Source: Rhizobium sp. BK602 (lineage in GTDB: Bacteria; Pseudomonadota; Alphaproteobacteria; Rhizobiales; Rhizobiaceae). Taken from it: a stretch of DNA of 64,000 bases. The notes under the pieces are model-generated. The model had not been told where the DNA came from. It searched no databases and saw nothing but the letters and a program-made list of their open reading frames with translations. Numbering within the stretch: the first letter of the stretch is position 1; each line of letters opens with the position of its first letter. The position numbers were made by a program, and so were the translations under genes. Shown here piece after piece: positions 8,325-17,270 of this stretch. Where the stretch lies: positions 124,001-188,000 of the forward strand of contig NZ_JACIBC010000003.1 of NCBI RefSeq assembly GCF_014195095.1. Reading direction: 5' to 3'.

Positions 8325-9682
8325 GAGATTGCTCCGATTGGCATGGTTAGGGCGCGGCGCGGGGCACGCTGCGCGGAATAGCGGCGGGCGGCGACGTCGC
8401 TTTCGATCAAGGCCTCGAGGTCGCCGAAATGCATGTCCCAACGGTGTGCGACGCTGCCCCTGTTGCGTCGCGGCGGTGAAGTCGTGATCGCATCCACCGC
8501 CGCGCGCCAGTTGAGGCCATCGAGCGGGTCGAGAAAGATGGCATCATCTATCCCAGCCGCCTCGCGATGCGATGCGATATTGGAGGCGATGACTGGCGTG
8601 CGCAGCGCCAGAGCTTCGGTGATCGGCATGCCGTATCCCTCGGCGAAGGAAGGCGCGAGCAGCGCCGCGGCGCCGGAAACGAGCCGTGCAAGAGCGGCAT
8701 CTTCCAGCCCCGGCACTTCGATCACCAGCCCCGGCAAGGCAGGGCAGCGCTCGAGCATTGCCAGTATGTGGCTGTTCTCCCATCCTCTCTTGCCGACGAT
8801 GACGAGGCGAGGCGCCTTCGGCCCATCGCGCTCCGCCAGATATTGCCAGAGACGCAGCAGCAATATGTGGTTCTTGCGCGGCTCGATGGTGCCGAGCGTG
8901 ACGAAATAGGGGGTCCGTGGTCGCGCCATGTCCTGTGGGCTGTCCAGGAAGCACTGTTCGACACCAGGCGGCAGCACGGCAATCGAGGGCGGCGTCCTAT
9001 TGCGTTCCTGGGCATAGGTGCGAAGGGCGCGGGCGGTCACCTGAGAATTGCAGAGGACGAGTGCGGCATGCTGAAGCACCGTATCCATCCTGCGGCGATG
9101 CCGCTCCGGCTCCTCGGGCCGGACGAACTCCGGATGGGAAAGCGGGATCAGGTCGTGCACGTAGAATATGCCGTTTCGCCCAGTTTCCTTGAGCCAGGAA
9201 AATGCCGAGGTCCGCTCCAGCCTGCTGTGGGACACATGCATGAAGGAGGTGCCATGCGGCACTCTCGGCCGATCGGCGAAATGGGTGGTCACCATATGGG
9301 CGAATTTGCGCAGCTTGTGCGAACGGCTTTTGCCGCCCTGCATGGCCGTATCCGCCTGCCAGTGAATTTTGCCGTCGATGGCGGCGAATATCTTTTCCAG
9401 AAGCGCGGCCTGGGAGACGGACAGTTCCGTCGTAGCCCAGCGGTTGTTGAGAGTGGAAATCAGCTTGTCCGCCCGATCCGTCCCCACCGACACCGCGCCA
9501 CGATAACCGGTCTCGATGAAGGGCGGAGTTTCCATAAGCTGCAGCGCATCCGATGACGCGGTCCGCTTCCGCCGTTCGTTGAGCCACAGCGCATAGTGGA
9601 GCTCGTAGCGATCAATACCGGTCGGTGTCGGGCAATGCGCCCGCTCCACAAGCCGGGAAATATCCATGACAACAGCATTCAT
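8321..9682 (-). CDS. GT4-family glycosyltransferase (WbpY/mannosyltransferase type)
   Basis: This encodes 453 residues. The ATG at 9682 overlaps the kpsC stop (ATGA), a coupled start; the open frame extends further upstream but that extension lies within kpsC. The N-terminal MDISRL and TGIDRYELHYA stretch and the C-terminal GTIEPRKNH, VGKRGW and SFAEGYGMPITEALAL motifs define a GT-B fold retaining glycosyltransferase; the last contains the conserved E-x7-E. It sits between kpsC and an FkbM gene with 4-bp overlaps on both sides, so the three are co-translated. It is expected to add a sugar of the capsule repeat; the donor sugar cannot be told from sequence. Confidence 0.87.
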   Translation of the reverse strand: MNAVVMDISRLVERAHCPTPTGIDRYELHYALWLNERRKRTASSDALQLMETPPFIETGYRGAVSVGTDRADKLISTLNNRWATTELSVSQAALLEKIFAAIDGKIHWQADTAMQGGKSRSHKLRKFAHMVTTHFADRPRVPHGTSFMHVSHSRLERTSAFSWLKETGRNGIFYVHDLIPLSHPEFVRPEEPERHRRRMDTVLQHAALVLCNSQVTARALRTYAQERNRTPPSIAVLPPGVEQCFLDSPQDMARPRTPYFVTLGTIEPRKNHILLLRLWQYLAERDGPKAPRLVIVGKRGWENSHILAMLERCPALPGLVIEVPGLEDAALARLVSGAAALLAPSFAEGYGMPITEALALRTPVIASNIASHREAAGIDDAIFLDPLDGLNWRAAVDAITTSPPRRNRGSVAHRWDMHFGDLEALIESDVAARRYSAQRAPRRALTMPIGAIS

Positions 9683-11808
9683 CGCAGTCTTTTCACTCCG
9701 GACATATGGATCAGATGCGCAAGCCAACGGCGTTTGGATGGGTTGGGGGCTATGCCCTGGCGTGCGCGATACAGTTCGGCAACGACGTCCTCCACCTCGC
9801 AAGGCAGATCGGCGATATTCGACCAGTAGCTCGGGTAGAGAATGAGCGTGCCGGCCACGAGCGCATCGAGACTAAGAAGCCGCTTGCGCCGAAGCGAAAC
9901 GACCGCATCGTTGGTCAGGCCCCAGCCGGCATAGAATGGCAGGCCGTAGCACCATACCGGCCGCTCCCTGAGGAGCGCCTCGAAGCCGATCTGCGAGGTC
10001 GCCACATGGACCTCGTCGACGGTGTTAAGAAGCTCGTTCAGATCGACATTTCCAACAATGAGGTCGGCAGTGCCGTGCCGCCGCCGGATGTCGGAATGAT
10101 GGATGGAATTGGCGGCGAGCAGATCCGGATGCTGCTTGTAGATGATGAAGGCTTCAGGACGCGACCGCCGCACCGCTCTCAGCAACTCGCCATCGGAATC
10201 GTGACTTGCCATGCCGAGCTTGAGAGATGCGTCGTTCGGAACCTGACCCGCCACCAGAACGATGCTGCGCCCGTCCGCTTGTGCGCGATAGTCGGGCGAT
10301 GATTGCGCCGGTAAATTATATTTGGTGATGCCCATCGCGACGATCGCCTGGCGAAGCCTCTTGGCCCGTTCAAGCAGCGCGGCGTCGAATTCGGCGGTTC
10401 GCAGAATAGTCTCAAGCCCGCTCGGCTTGGAAGCGTCGAAATAGATCCCCTCCCTGTCGAAGCAGAGGGATGACGGCGGGATGAGCGCCGTGCCGAGGCC
10501 GGCGGAGCGAATGAAACCATCTTCGACCCGGACGATCTGCCGTCTTCTTCCCTGCTTCCACAGAGTGCTTTCATCGGGTGACGCGCCGTTGCCCCACAAC
10601 ACGATCTTGTCTGCCCGCTGGATCTGGGCGACCGTCGGCCTGCGGGAAAACTGGATCCGTGAGGAGGGGCCGGACAGATAGCGCTTGAGAACGGAGCGCT
10701 TATGCAGGGAGAAATTGACGCAGAGATAATTGCCGGAAAGCGAGGCGGCGCGATGGCGCCATTGCAACAGCCGTTCGATCGCTTGTTCCGCCGCAATCGG
10801 CTCGCGCGTCACCGGATCGACATAGAGCGAATATTGAAGAAGCATCGCGTGAGCGAGTTCGTCGATATCGACGCTGCGGGTACGGCGGGCACGGGCGGCC
10901 GTTGCGACGGGGCCGGTCGCCCGATCCTCCGTCAGGCCCCAACCGGCATAGGCAGGCATGCCGAAGGTGACGACGGTCATGCCGCGCAACAAGGCGTCCA
11001 GGCCGAGCTGGCTCGAGACAGTCCAGACCTCGTCGACACTATCCAGGGCCGAATGCGGAGAGATGGCACCGTCGATGAGCTGCACATGGTTTTCATGTGC
11101 ATGCGATGCAAGATAGCCTTTCGCGCGGCCGGCAACCACGTCGGGATGGCTTTTGATGATGATATCCGCATTGCTCTCGGCGCGCGCCGCGCGCCACATG
11201 GCCTCGAAGGTTCCGGCATCGGCGCCCGAGCCGGCAACGGAGTGATCGCCCACCACCTGGTCCACCAGAAGGATACGCTTGCGACGGGTACGGCGAAGCG
11301 GGATGCCGCTCTCGGGCAGGTGATTATATTTAGAAAGCCGCTCCCGGACGATCCACTCGCGCAGCATCCTTGCGCGTGCGAGATCCGCGCCGGCCGCGCC
11401 AGCTTGCAGCAATGTTTCCAGTCGCGACGGCGTGCGAGCGGAGAAATGAATGCCAAGATCATCGGCGACCAGGGATACGGAAGGAGCTCCGGCCTTGCCA
11501 AGGCCGACGGAGCGCAGAAAACCGTCCTCCAGGGTCCAGTAGGGGAGCGCGCGCATTTGCGCATAGCGATGCGCAAGACGCGCAAGCGGCTTGTGACCCC
11601 AGCCGACCACACCATCGGCGGTCCCCCTCGCAAGTTCGATCGGACGAAGCGATGCGCAAAGCGTCGGACCGATCAGCGGGAAGCGCAGGCGCGTCGGCAG
11701 GAATACGAGCAATCGGGCATCCGCGGGTGGGAGCCAGGGCGCGCGCCGATCCGGCTCCGCCGGCGGGAGCCGCTTCTCGTCGGGAAAAATCGTGAAATCC
11801 GAAAACAT
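9679..11808 (-). CDS. kpsC: KpsC: dual-domain beta-Kdo transferase for capsule lipid linker
   Basis: KpsC extends the poly-Kdo linker on lysophosphatidylglycerol that anchors group 2 capsules. The product is 709 residues and is clearly internally duplicated: EDGFLRSVGLG near residue 95 and EDGFIRSAGLG about 330 residues later, each followed by a Y-N-L-P or YNHLPE segment and a 'DEV-vSS-G-ALL' segment, matching the two Kdo-transferase domains known for KpsC. The ATG at 11808 is preferred for its GGGGGA ribosome site; a TTG at 11829 would add seven residues. It lies 21 bp downstream of kpsS, the usual kpsCS pairing but in kpsS-kpsC order. Confidence 0.93.
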   Translation of the reverse strand: MFSDFTIFPDEKRLPPAEPDRRAPWLPPADARLLVFLPTRLRFPLIGPTLCASLRPIELARGTADGVVGWGHKPLARLAHRYAQMRALPYWTLEDGFLRSVGLGKAGAPSVSLVADDLGIHFSARTPSRLETLLQAGAAGADLARARMLREWIVRERLSKYNHLPESGIPLRRTRRKRILLVDQVVGDHSVAGSGADAGTFEAMWRAARAESNADIIIKSHPDVVAGRAKGYLASHAHENHVQLIDGAISPHSALDSVDEVWTVSSQLGLDALLRGMTVVTFGMPAYAGWGLTEDRATGPVATAARARRTRSVDIDELAHAMLLQYSLYVDPVTREPIAAEQAIERLLQWRHRAASLSGNYLCVNFSLHKRSVLKRYLSGPSSRIQFSRRPTVAQIQRADKIVLWGNGASPDESTLWKQGRRRQIVRVEDGFIRSAGLGTALIPPSSLCFDREGIYFDASKPSGLETILRTAEFDAALLERAKRLRQAIVAMGITKYNLPAQSSPDYRAQADGRSIVLVAGQVPNDASLKLGMASHDSDGELLRAVRRSRPEAFIIYKQHPDLLAANSIHHSDIRRRHGTADLIVGNVDLNELLNTVDEVHVATSQIGFEALLRERPVWCYGLPFYAGWGLTNDAVVSLRRKRLLSLDALVAGTLILYPSYWSNIADLPCEVEDVVAELYRARQGIAPNPSKRRWLAHLIHMSGVKRLR

Positions 11809-11829
11809 CCGCAAATCCCCCGACCCCAA

Positions 11830-13257
11830 CTACGATCTGCCTGGAACGCCGACATCCGGCTGGTCCAGCAAAATGGCCTGGTCCGGGCGCAGGAAGACGA
11901 CTGGCTTCGCATCATTGGAAGGAAATTGCAGCGCGATACGCTCGACGACACGCTCGGCGGTGCCCTCGACATAGTTGCGGAGATAGAAGCTGCCATTGAT
12001 CAGGCTCAGCCGGTACATGTGGCGAATGAATTGCAGCACCCGCTCCTTTTGCGGTGCGACCGGATTCTGCCAGAAGTCGTCTATGGCGGAGGCCGACAGG
12101 ACATCGGTCTTGGGCAATGTCGCCAACCCTTCGGCACCGTAAAAGGTGTCGCCGAGCGCCAGTAGCGGCTTTCCGTGATTGAGCGCGAGCAGGCCGGATG
12201 TGCTGTTGACGGTGACGAGGCCGAGCGAATGGCGGATCAGAAGGCCGATCGATCCATCGTCGAGGACGTGCACGCGCTCCTCGCATTTGCTGAGCAGGGC
12301 CAGCTGTTTCACGAAGGGCCGATAGCTCTTGTGGCCGCGATCCATGGGATGGATCTTGAAAACCAGATGATGCTTCGCATCGGCGCCTCGGGCGAAGGAT
12401 CTGACCGTCTCGATGATCAGCCGCTCCATCGTCCAGCCGCGACCGTTGCTGAGAAGCTGCTGGTCGTCATGGACCTGCAGGGCGACGACGAAATAGCGAC
12501 CTTCGAGGTTTTCGATGAGATCGACCGTCAGATTGTTGTTTCTCGGATAGTAGCGCAGCTTGCGATAGAAATTGCGCGCCCAGAGGATCGTTTCCGAGGT
12601 GATGGCACGATCGCGATGATGTTCGTTGCCGAAAAAGAAGGGAGCTCCCAGCGCTTTCGCGACGTAATAGACGACGCCGTCCATCGCCATCGAGCGGAAG
12701 AGGTTGCCCCTGACCATTTCCGCCGGCTCCAGCGGTATGTCTGTATCGGCATCCGTCGGTATCTCGGTGCGCAGCGGCGAACGGGCATTGTTCCCGCCCC
12801 ATTCGCAGGAAATGAAATGAGGGCGGGCATAGCCTTCCTCGAAGCAGAGCACCGGTATGCCCAGCCGGCCCGCGACATCGATGGCCTTGCGGTGGTAAGG
12901 GCGGCAGTCGCCGAAGAGAACGATCACCAGAGGCGCGCCCCGCTCGATGAAGGCTTTCAGCCAATCGGCCCAGGCATCGGTTGAACCGCAGAAATTCAAC
13001 GCGCCCTTGCGATGGGAGAACAGCCAGTCGCCGCCGTTGAAATTGACCTTCAGCGTGTCGTAGCCACGGGTGGACAGGGTCTTGGCGAGCGTATCGAAGA
13101 AAGGACCGACCGGCCCCTGCAGGAGAAGAACGAGGGGTTTGGCCGCCGACGCTCTGCCAATGGGCACGCGGGTCCGGTCGACCGACCTGAAGCTCTTGTG
13201 ATCGCGCAGATTGACGAAATTGCTGCCACGGTCAGAGATACCTCCGAACTTTCCCAT
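11830..13257 (-). CDS. kpsS: KpsS: capsule polysaccharide Kdo-transferase/export protein
   Basis: This encodes 475 residues of the capsule synthesis KpsS/LipB family, which adds the first Kdo of the capsular linker. Recognisable family stretches are LLLQGPVGPFF near the N terminus, NFNGGDW, FGDCRPYHR, FEEGYARP, and KIHPMDRG toward the C terminus. The ATG at 13257 is chosen because AAGGA lies 7 bases upstream; a GTG at 13320 would add 21 residues with a weaker site. It opens the minus-strand operon kpsS-kpsC-GT4-FkbM-DUF6270, whose promoter should lie in 13258-13611. Confidence 0.92.
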   Translation of the reverse strand: MGKFGGISDRGSNFVNLRDHKSFRSVDRTRVPIGRASAAKPLVLLLQGPVGPFFDTLAKTLSTRGYDTLKVNFNGGDWLFSHRKGALNFCGSTDAWADWLKAFIERGAPLVIVLFGDCRPYHRKAIDVAGRLGIPVLCFEEGYARPHFISCEWGGNNARSPLRTEIPTDADTDIPLEPAEMVRGNLFRSMAMDGVVYYVAKALGAPFFFGNEHHRDRAITSETILWARNFYRKLRYYPRNNNLTVDLIENLEGRYFVVALQVHDDQQLLSNGRGWTMERLIIETVRSFARGADAKHHLVFKIHPMDRGHKSYRPFVKQLALLSKCEERVHVLDDGSIGLLIRHSLGLVTVNSTSGLLALNHGKPLLALGDTFYGAEGLATLPKTDVLSASAIDDFWQNPVAPQKERVLQFIRHMYRLSLINGSFYLRNYVEGTAERVVERIALQFPSNDAKPVVFLRPDQAILLDQPDVGVPGRS

Positions 13258-13611
13258 TCCGAATTCCTTGAACAGCAATGCAGGAGCAGCGGCGAAGTAA
13301 TTGGCATTTATTGCCGCCACATTCCGCCCGCGCCATACCGATCACGCCGCCAAAGTATTAATTGCGACAGGAGGCTAGGTATTTGAATTCATAAGGAGAA
13401 AAACGCTGCCGTCTGAGAAATATATTTGACTTTAGAAAGATATATGGGAATCTTTCGCGCAACGGCATGTCTTGTTTGGCGCTGTACAGGCGTCAGAGAC
13501 GATGAGGCGACATATGCGAGATGGGAGGCTCTCTAACGTCTTGGTGATGGCTCCGAAAAACTACGGATATGTCTTCTCTATTCTCTATGAGAGAGATTTG
13601 GTGACACTCAA
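13258..13611. promoter_or_regulatory. Divergent intergenic region of kpsS and kpsE copy 2
   Basis: This 354-bp AT-richer region must hold promoters for both operons. TTGACT at 13426-13431 is a -35-like hexamer on the plus strand, without a convincing -10 at 17 bp. A palindrome TCTCT-ATG-AGAGA lies at 13582-13594, 17 bases before the kpsE start, and could be an operator or an mRNA hairpin. No convincing gene is seen. Confidence 0.45.
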
Positions 13612-14817
13612 ATGGCCCGCATAGAGAACAACAAGGAGTTCACCGACTTCGTCACGCTCGTGAATATGCGCGCGTCGGTTACCGAAACCCGCGGGCGTTT
13701 GAGTTGGGCGGTGGCATTGGCGCGGCGGCTGCGATCGAATCTGTTGCTGCTGCTCATGGTCGTGATTCCCGGATTGCTCGGGGCCGGCTATTACGCCTTC
13801 ATCTGCTCCGATCAATATATCTCCGAGACGCAATTCGTGGTTCGCAGTCCCAACCGCAACGCGGCGGGATTGCTGAGCGGCTTCCTGCAAAGCACCGGCT
13901 TCGTGCGCGCACAGGACGACAGCTATATTGTCAGCGAATTCATCAAGTCGCGCGCCGCTGTCGATGAACTGGCCGAGAAAAACGGGCTGAAGGAGATCCT
14001 GTCGCGTCCGGAGGCGGATTTCCTCAATCGCTATCCCCTTCCATGGCACGAGGCGAACAACGAGGAACTGTTCCAGCACTACAAGGATTTCGTCAGTGTC
14101 GAAACCAATAGCGGCAGTGGTGTAACGACGCTCGAAGTCTATGCTTTCCGGGCAGAGGATGCCTATAACCTGGCAAACGCGCTGGTTCAGCATGCCGAGG
14201 AACTGATCAACCGCCTCAATGATCGGGCGCGGCAGGATGCCATCCGCTATACTCAGGTCGAGATGGCCGACAGCGAGGCGCGGCTGGCGGCGATGCAGAA
14301 GCGGCTGACGGATTTCCGCAACCGGGAAACGCTGATTGATCCAAGCAAACAGTCCGCCGCGGCACTCGACCTGATCGCCAGGCTCTCCGACGACGTCGCC
14401 GACAACAAGGCGCGGCTCGCCGCGCTCGAGGCTCAAGCGCCCCAAAGCCCGCAAGTGGAAGCGTTAAGGACGCGCGTCACCGCGATGGAGCGGCAGGTCA
14501 GTGACGAACGGGCGCGGATCGTGGGGAGCGACAGCTCCATGGCGCCGCGCATCGCTCAATATGAACAGCTTTTGCTGGAAAGGGAAATGGCGGCCAAGAT
14601 GCTTTCATCGGCGACCACGTCGCTGGAAAATGCCAAGATCGATGCGCAGCGCCAGCAGCTCTATCTCGAGCGAATTGCCAATCCGAACCTACCCGACCAT
14701 CCTCTCTATCCCAAACGGATCAGGTCCTTCCTGTTGTTCCTGGCCATATGCGGAGCCTGCTACTGGATCGTCCGGTTCTTCATCAATCAAGTTCTTGAAC
14801 ACGCGGCGTCGCAATGA
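13612..14817 (+). CDS. kpsE: KpsE-like capsule polysaccharide export inner-membrane protein (copy 2)
   Basis: This encodes 401 residues with the same layout as the gene at 3742-4953: basic N terminus, membrane segment at about 42-64, periplasmic coiled-coil-rich domain and a C-terminal membrane segment at about 370-392. Shared stretches with copy 1 include FVVRSP versus FVVRMA, the LNDRAR versus MNDRAR element, FRNRETLIDP versus FRNKELMIDP, and GSDSSMAPRIAQYEQL versus GTDSSIAPRIADYESL. It is a true, divergent paralogue rather than a recent copy. The stop overlaps the kpsT start, so this copy is the one translationally coupled to the ATPase. Confidence 0.9.
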   Translation: MARIENNKEFTDFVTLVNMRASVTETRGRLSWAVALARRLRSNLLLLLMVVIPGLLGAGYYAFICSDQYISETQFVVRSPNRNAAGLLSGFLQSTGFVRAQDDSYIVSEFIKSRAAVDELAEKNGLKEILSRPEADFLNRYPLPWHEANNEELFQHYKDFVSVETNSGSGVTTLEVYAFRAEDAYNLANALVQHAEELINRLNDRARQDAIRYTQVEMADSEARLAAMQKRLTDFRNRETLIDPSKQSAAALDLIARLSDDVADNKARLAALEAQAPQSPQVEALRTRVTAMERQVSDERARIVGSDSSMAPRIAQYEQLLLEREMAAKMLSSATTSLENAKIDAQRQQLYLERIANPNLPDHPLYPKRIRSFLLFLAICGACYWIVRFFINQVLEHAASQ

Positions 14818-15533
14818 ACAGCATTCCGGCCAGCCTCGCAGAATTTACACCGCCGAAGGAGCCGAAGCGTGACGACTCCGAGGGCATCGTCGGTGTGTTC
14901 GACCTCGTCAAGGAGTACGAGGTCAATGGACGCATGCGTCGCGTGTTGGATGGCATCAGCTTCAAGATCGCGCGGGGAGAGAAGATTGCCGTTCTCGGCC
15001 ATAACGGCGCCGGTAAATCCACGCTGGTGCGCCTGATCGCCGGGATAGAGGAACCGACGTCCGGCAGGGTCGTCCGCAGCATGTCCATGTCCTGGCCGAT
15101 TGCGCTGAGCGGCGGCTTCGGCGGCTCGATGACCGGCTTCGACTGCATGCGGTTTCTATCGCGCATCTACGACAAGCCCTTCGACGAGATCAGGGACGTG
15201 GTGGAGGATTTCAGCGACCTCGGCAAATATCTGCGCATGCCGCTCAAGACCTATTCGTCGGGCATGCGGGCGCGATTAGCCTTTGGCATGTCGCTCGCCA
15301 TCGATTTCGATTGCTATCTTATCGACGAGGTGATCGCCGTCGGCGACAAGCGCTTTCAGACGCGCTCGTTCCAGGAGCTTTTCGTGAAGCGGAAGGATCG
15401 CTCGATGATCGTCGTCGGGCATAACTTAAATGTGATCGGCGACATCTGCACCTCAGCCCTGGTTTTGAAAAACGGCCGCGGGCGTGTATTCGACGATATC
15501 GAATATGCATTTCGCATCTATTCGACCTTGTGA
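14814..15533 (+). CDS. kpsT: Capsule polysaccharide ABC transporter ATPase KpsT
   Basis: This encodes 239 residues starting in an ATGA overlap with kpsE copy 2. It has Walker A GHNGAGKST at 62-70, the ABC signature YSSGMRARL near 144 and Walker B CYLIDEVIAVGD near 165. The short ATPase without an extra C-terminal domain fits KpsT-type exporters rather than the carbohydrate-binding Wzt type. It should energise KpsM (5118-5927). It ends the short operon and is followed by an AT-rich gap. Confidence 0.92.
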   Translation: MNSIPASLAEFTPPKEPKRDDSEGIVGVFDLVKEYEVNGRMRRVLDGISFKIARGEKIAVLGHNGAGKSTLVRLIAGIEEPTSGRVVRSMSMSWPIALSGGFGGSMTGFDCMRFLSRIYDKPFDEIRDVVEDFSDLGKYLRMPLKTYSSGMRARLAFGMSLAIDFDCYLIDEVIAVGDKRFQTRSFQELFVKRKDRSMIVVGHNLNVIGDICTSALVLKNGRGRVFDDIEYAFRIYSTL

Positions 15534-16202
15534 TCGAATCGTTTCGGGAATGATCGACGTTCAAAACAGGGCCTGGTGGTTAAGGCCTTCGTGCATTTTC
15601 CCACAATGACACAATAACGGTCCGCCGATGGTTATCGGTCGAATGGCGATGCGTCGGCAATGGAAGTTCATTTGCGCGGCACACAAGCTGTTCATGATCG
15701 ATTTCAATTGATTCTTCTAAATTAGAATAACTTAAATAATTTGGCATTATGAACTGTTGCTCAAGGCAAGTCTTGTCTACGGAGCGCGACTCTAGGGATG
15801 TATCTTGATCAATCGGTCGATAACTGGTCACGATGCAGATTTGATCTTGTAATTTAGCAGTTCATTCTGCAACCATAAACACTTGTCCGCGATATGAACT
15901 CAAAGCGGATAGACGTTTTTTGTCCTATGTCGTCTTAACGAAAAGTTCACGTCTTGCGGGAGCGTCGGGGTGGCGCAAATCTGTATAAGATTGTCATTAT
16001 ATGTACTGTTCGGACGAAATATGCTGTGCTAATTTAACTGCGCTTAATGTAATTTAAGCTGAATGATTATGCCGCGTTAGGACGAATGAAGGAGTGCGCC
16101 TATGGCCTCACCCTTAAATGGAATGCGCGAAATCTGGCCTAAATGAAAATCGAGTGCTTGCAGATGTTGGGGTGCAACTATAGATTTTGAGTAGGGTGGC
16201 AG
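15534..16202. other. AT-rich 669-bp intergenic region upstream of the AraC regulator
   Basis: No convincing gene is seen; an 83-codon minus-strand frame at 15580-15831 has no recognisable features. The stretch is distinctly AT-richer than the flanking genes. It contains a perfect 13-bp palindrome TTCTAA-A-TTAGAA (15715-15727) and an inverted repeat GCTTAA-TGTAAT-TTAAGC (16042-16059), both candidate operators, and a weak GGCCT/AGGCC hairpin near 15570 after kpsT. It probably serves as the regulatory region of the AraC gene. Confidence 0.5.
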
Positions 16203-17216
16203 ATGACTATGTTGGGAAGAGTTGTCGAGCAATGCGTAGGCACCTTTGAGGTGTATTCTCGTGATGCGATTGTTCGCAATCTCGATGTTCTTGAACCGAA
16301 TTGGAAATGGGCGGTGCCGTCCGATTCCACTGGGGATTATTCGTTTAAATTCAGCAAGCAGCCGCTGCAGTCGGCATCCATCGTCAGTGCCGAGCACTCC
16401 GGTGGGCTTGAGGGTGTGGGCAAGCATGACATGCCTCGCGTCAGCATCGTTTTCGTCCTGGCGGGAGAGGTCGAGGTGCAGGACCGGCGGACACGCAAGA
16501 CGGTGCGCATTTCCGCCAATAGTGTCGCAAGCATCAGCGACCGGATGGGAAAACGGCTCGAGATCAAGCCACGGAGCTCCTGGTTGATGTTTCAGGTGCC
16601 GGAAGCGGTGCTGCGACAGCATTTCGAAGAGCTGACCGGCCGGCCATATGTGCAGGAATTCGCCCTGTCTCCGGTGAGTTTTCGCCAGGGTGGCGCGCAG
16701 GGTCTTTATCAGACTTTGCGGCAAGCCGAAAAAGACCTGACGTCGGCTCGGCCGGCGGAAAGGGTGATGCTGGCAAAGGCTTATAATGAGCTGGTGCTGG
16801 TCAAGCTTTTCGCCAAGCTGCCGCATAATCTGTCCGATGCCTTCAGTCGCGGCGCATTGGAAACGGCGCCCCGCCAGCTCCTGCGGGCCGAAGCCTTCAT
16901 GCGCGACAATCTGCACAATGCGATCATGCTGGAAGACCTCGCCAATGCGGCGAGCTGCAGCCCCAGGGCGCTTCAGCGCATGTTCCGGACCTATCGCGGG
17001 GACACGCCGATGGGGATATTGTGCAACTATCGGCTTGCAGCCGCACATGGTGCTATCAAAGGTGGTCAGGCTGAGAGTATAACTGATCTCGCGATGAGTC
17101 TGCAGTTCTCGAATCCGGGACGTTTCTCGGTTTTGTACAAGCATGCATATGGTTTCAGTCCCTCGTCGATCCTCCGCTTTACACGGGAACGGAGCGATGA
17201 GGCGGGAACGGCATGA
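16203..17216 (+). CDS. AraC-family transcriptional regulator
   Basis: This encodes 337 residues. The N-terminal part (about 75-170) is a cupin-like AraC ligand-binding domain (VSIVFVLAGEVEVQ, SWLMFQVP). The C-terminal 100 residues hold two helix-turn-helix motifs: LEDLANAASCSPRALQRMF around 243-261 and ITDLAMSLQFSNPGRFSVLY around 295-314, followed by the family-typical FSPSS. Its position 54 bp ahead of the kpsD-like gene and within the capsule island suggests it is the local regulator, possibly responding to a small molecule bound by the cupin domain; that link is inference. Confidence 0.88.
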   Translation: MTMLGRVVEQCVGTFEVYSRDAIVRNLDVLEPNWKWAVPSDSTGDYSFKFSKQPLQSASIVSAEHSGGLEGVGKHDMPRVSIVFVLAGEVEVQDRRTRKTVRISANSVASISDRMGKRLEIKPRSSWLMFQVPEAVLRQHFEELTGRPYVQEFALSPVSFRQGGAQGLYQTLRQAEKDLTSARPAERVMLAKAYNELVLVKLFAKLPHNLSDAFSRGALETAPRQLLRAEAFMRDNLHNAIMLEDLANAASCSPRALQRMFRTYRGDTPMGILCNYRLAAAHGAIKGGQAESITDLAMSLQFSNPGRFSVLYKHAYGFSPSSILRFTRERSDEAGTA

Positions 17217-17270
17217 TGCTTCATTTGCGCTAATACAACTACAATCGCCTTGTGCCGTTCAGGATGGGTA

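Noticed and set aside
10702..12165. 487-codon plus-strand frame opposite kpsC/kpsS
   Set aside because: Covers two genes with strong family motifs on the other strand; composition is shadow-like.
15580..15831. 83-codon minus-strand frame in the AT-rich gap
   Set aside because: No ribosome site or domain, and random-looking composition.
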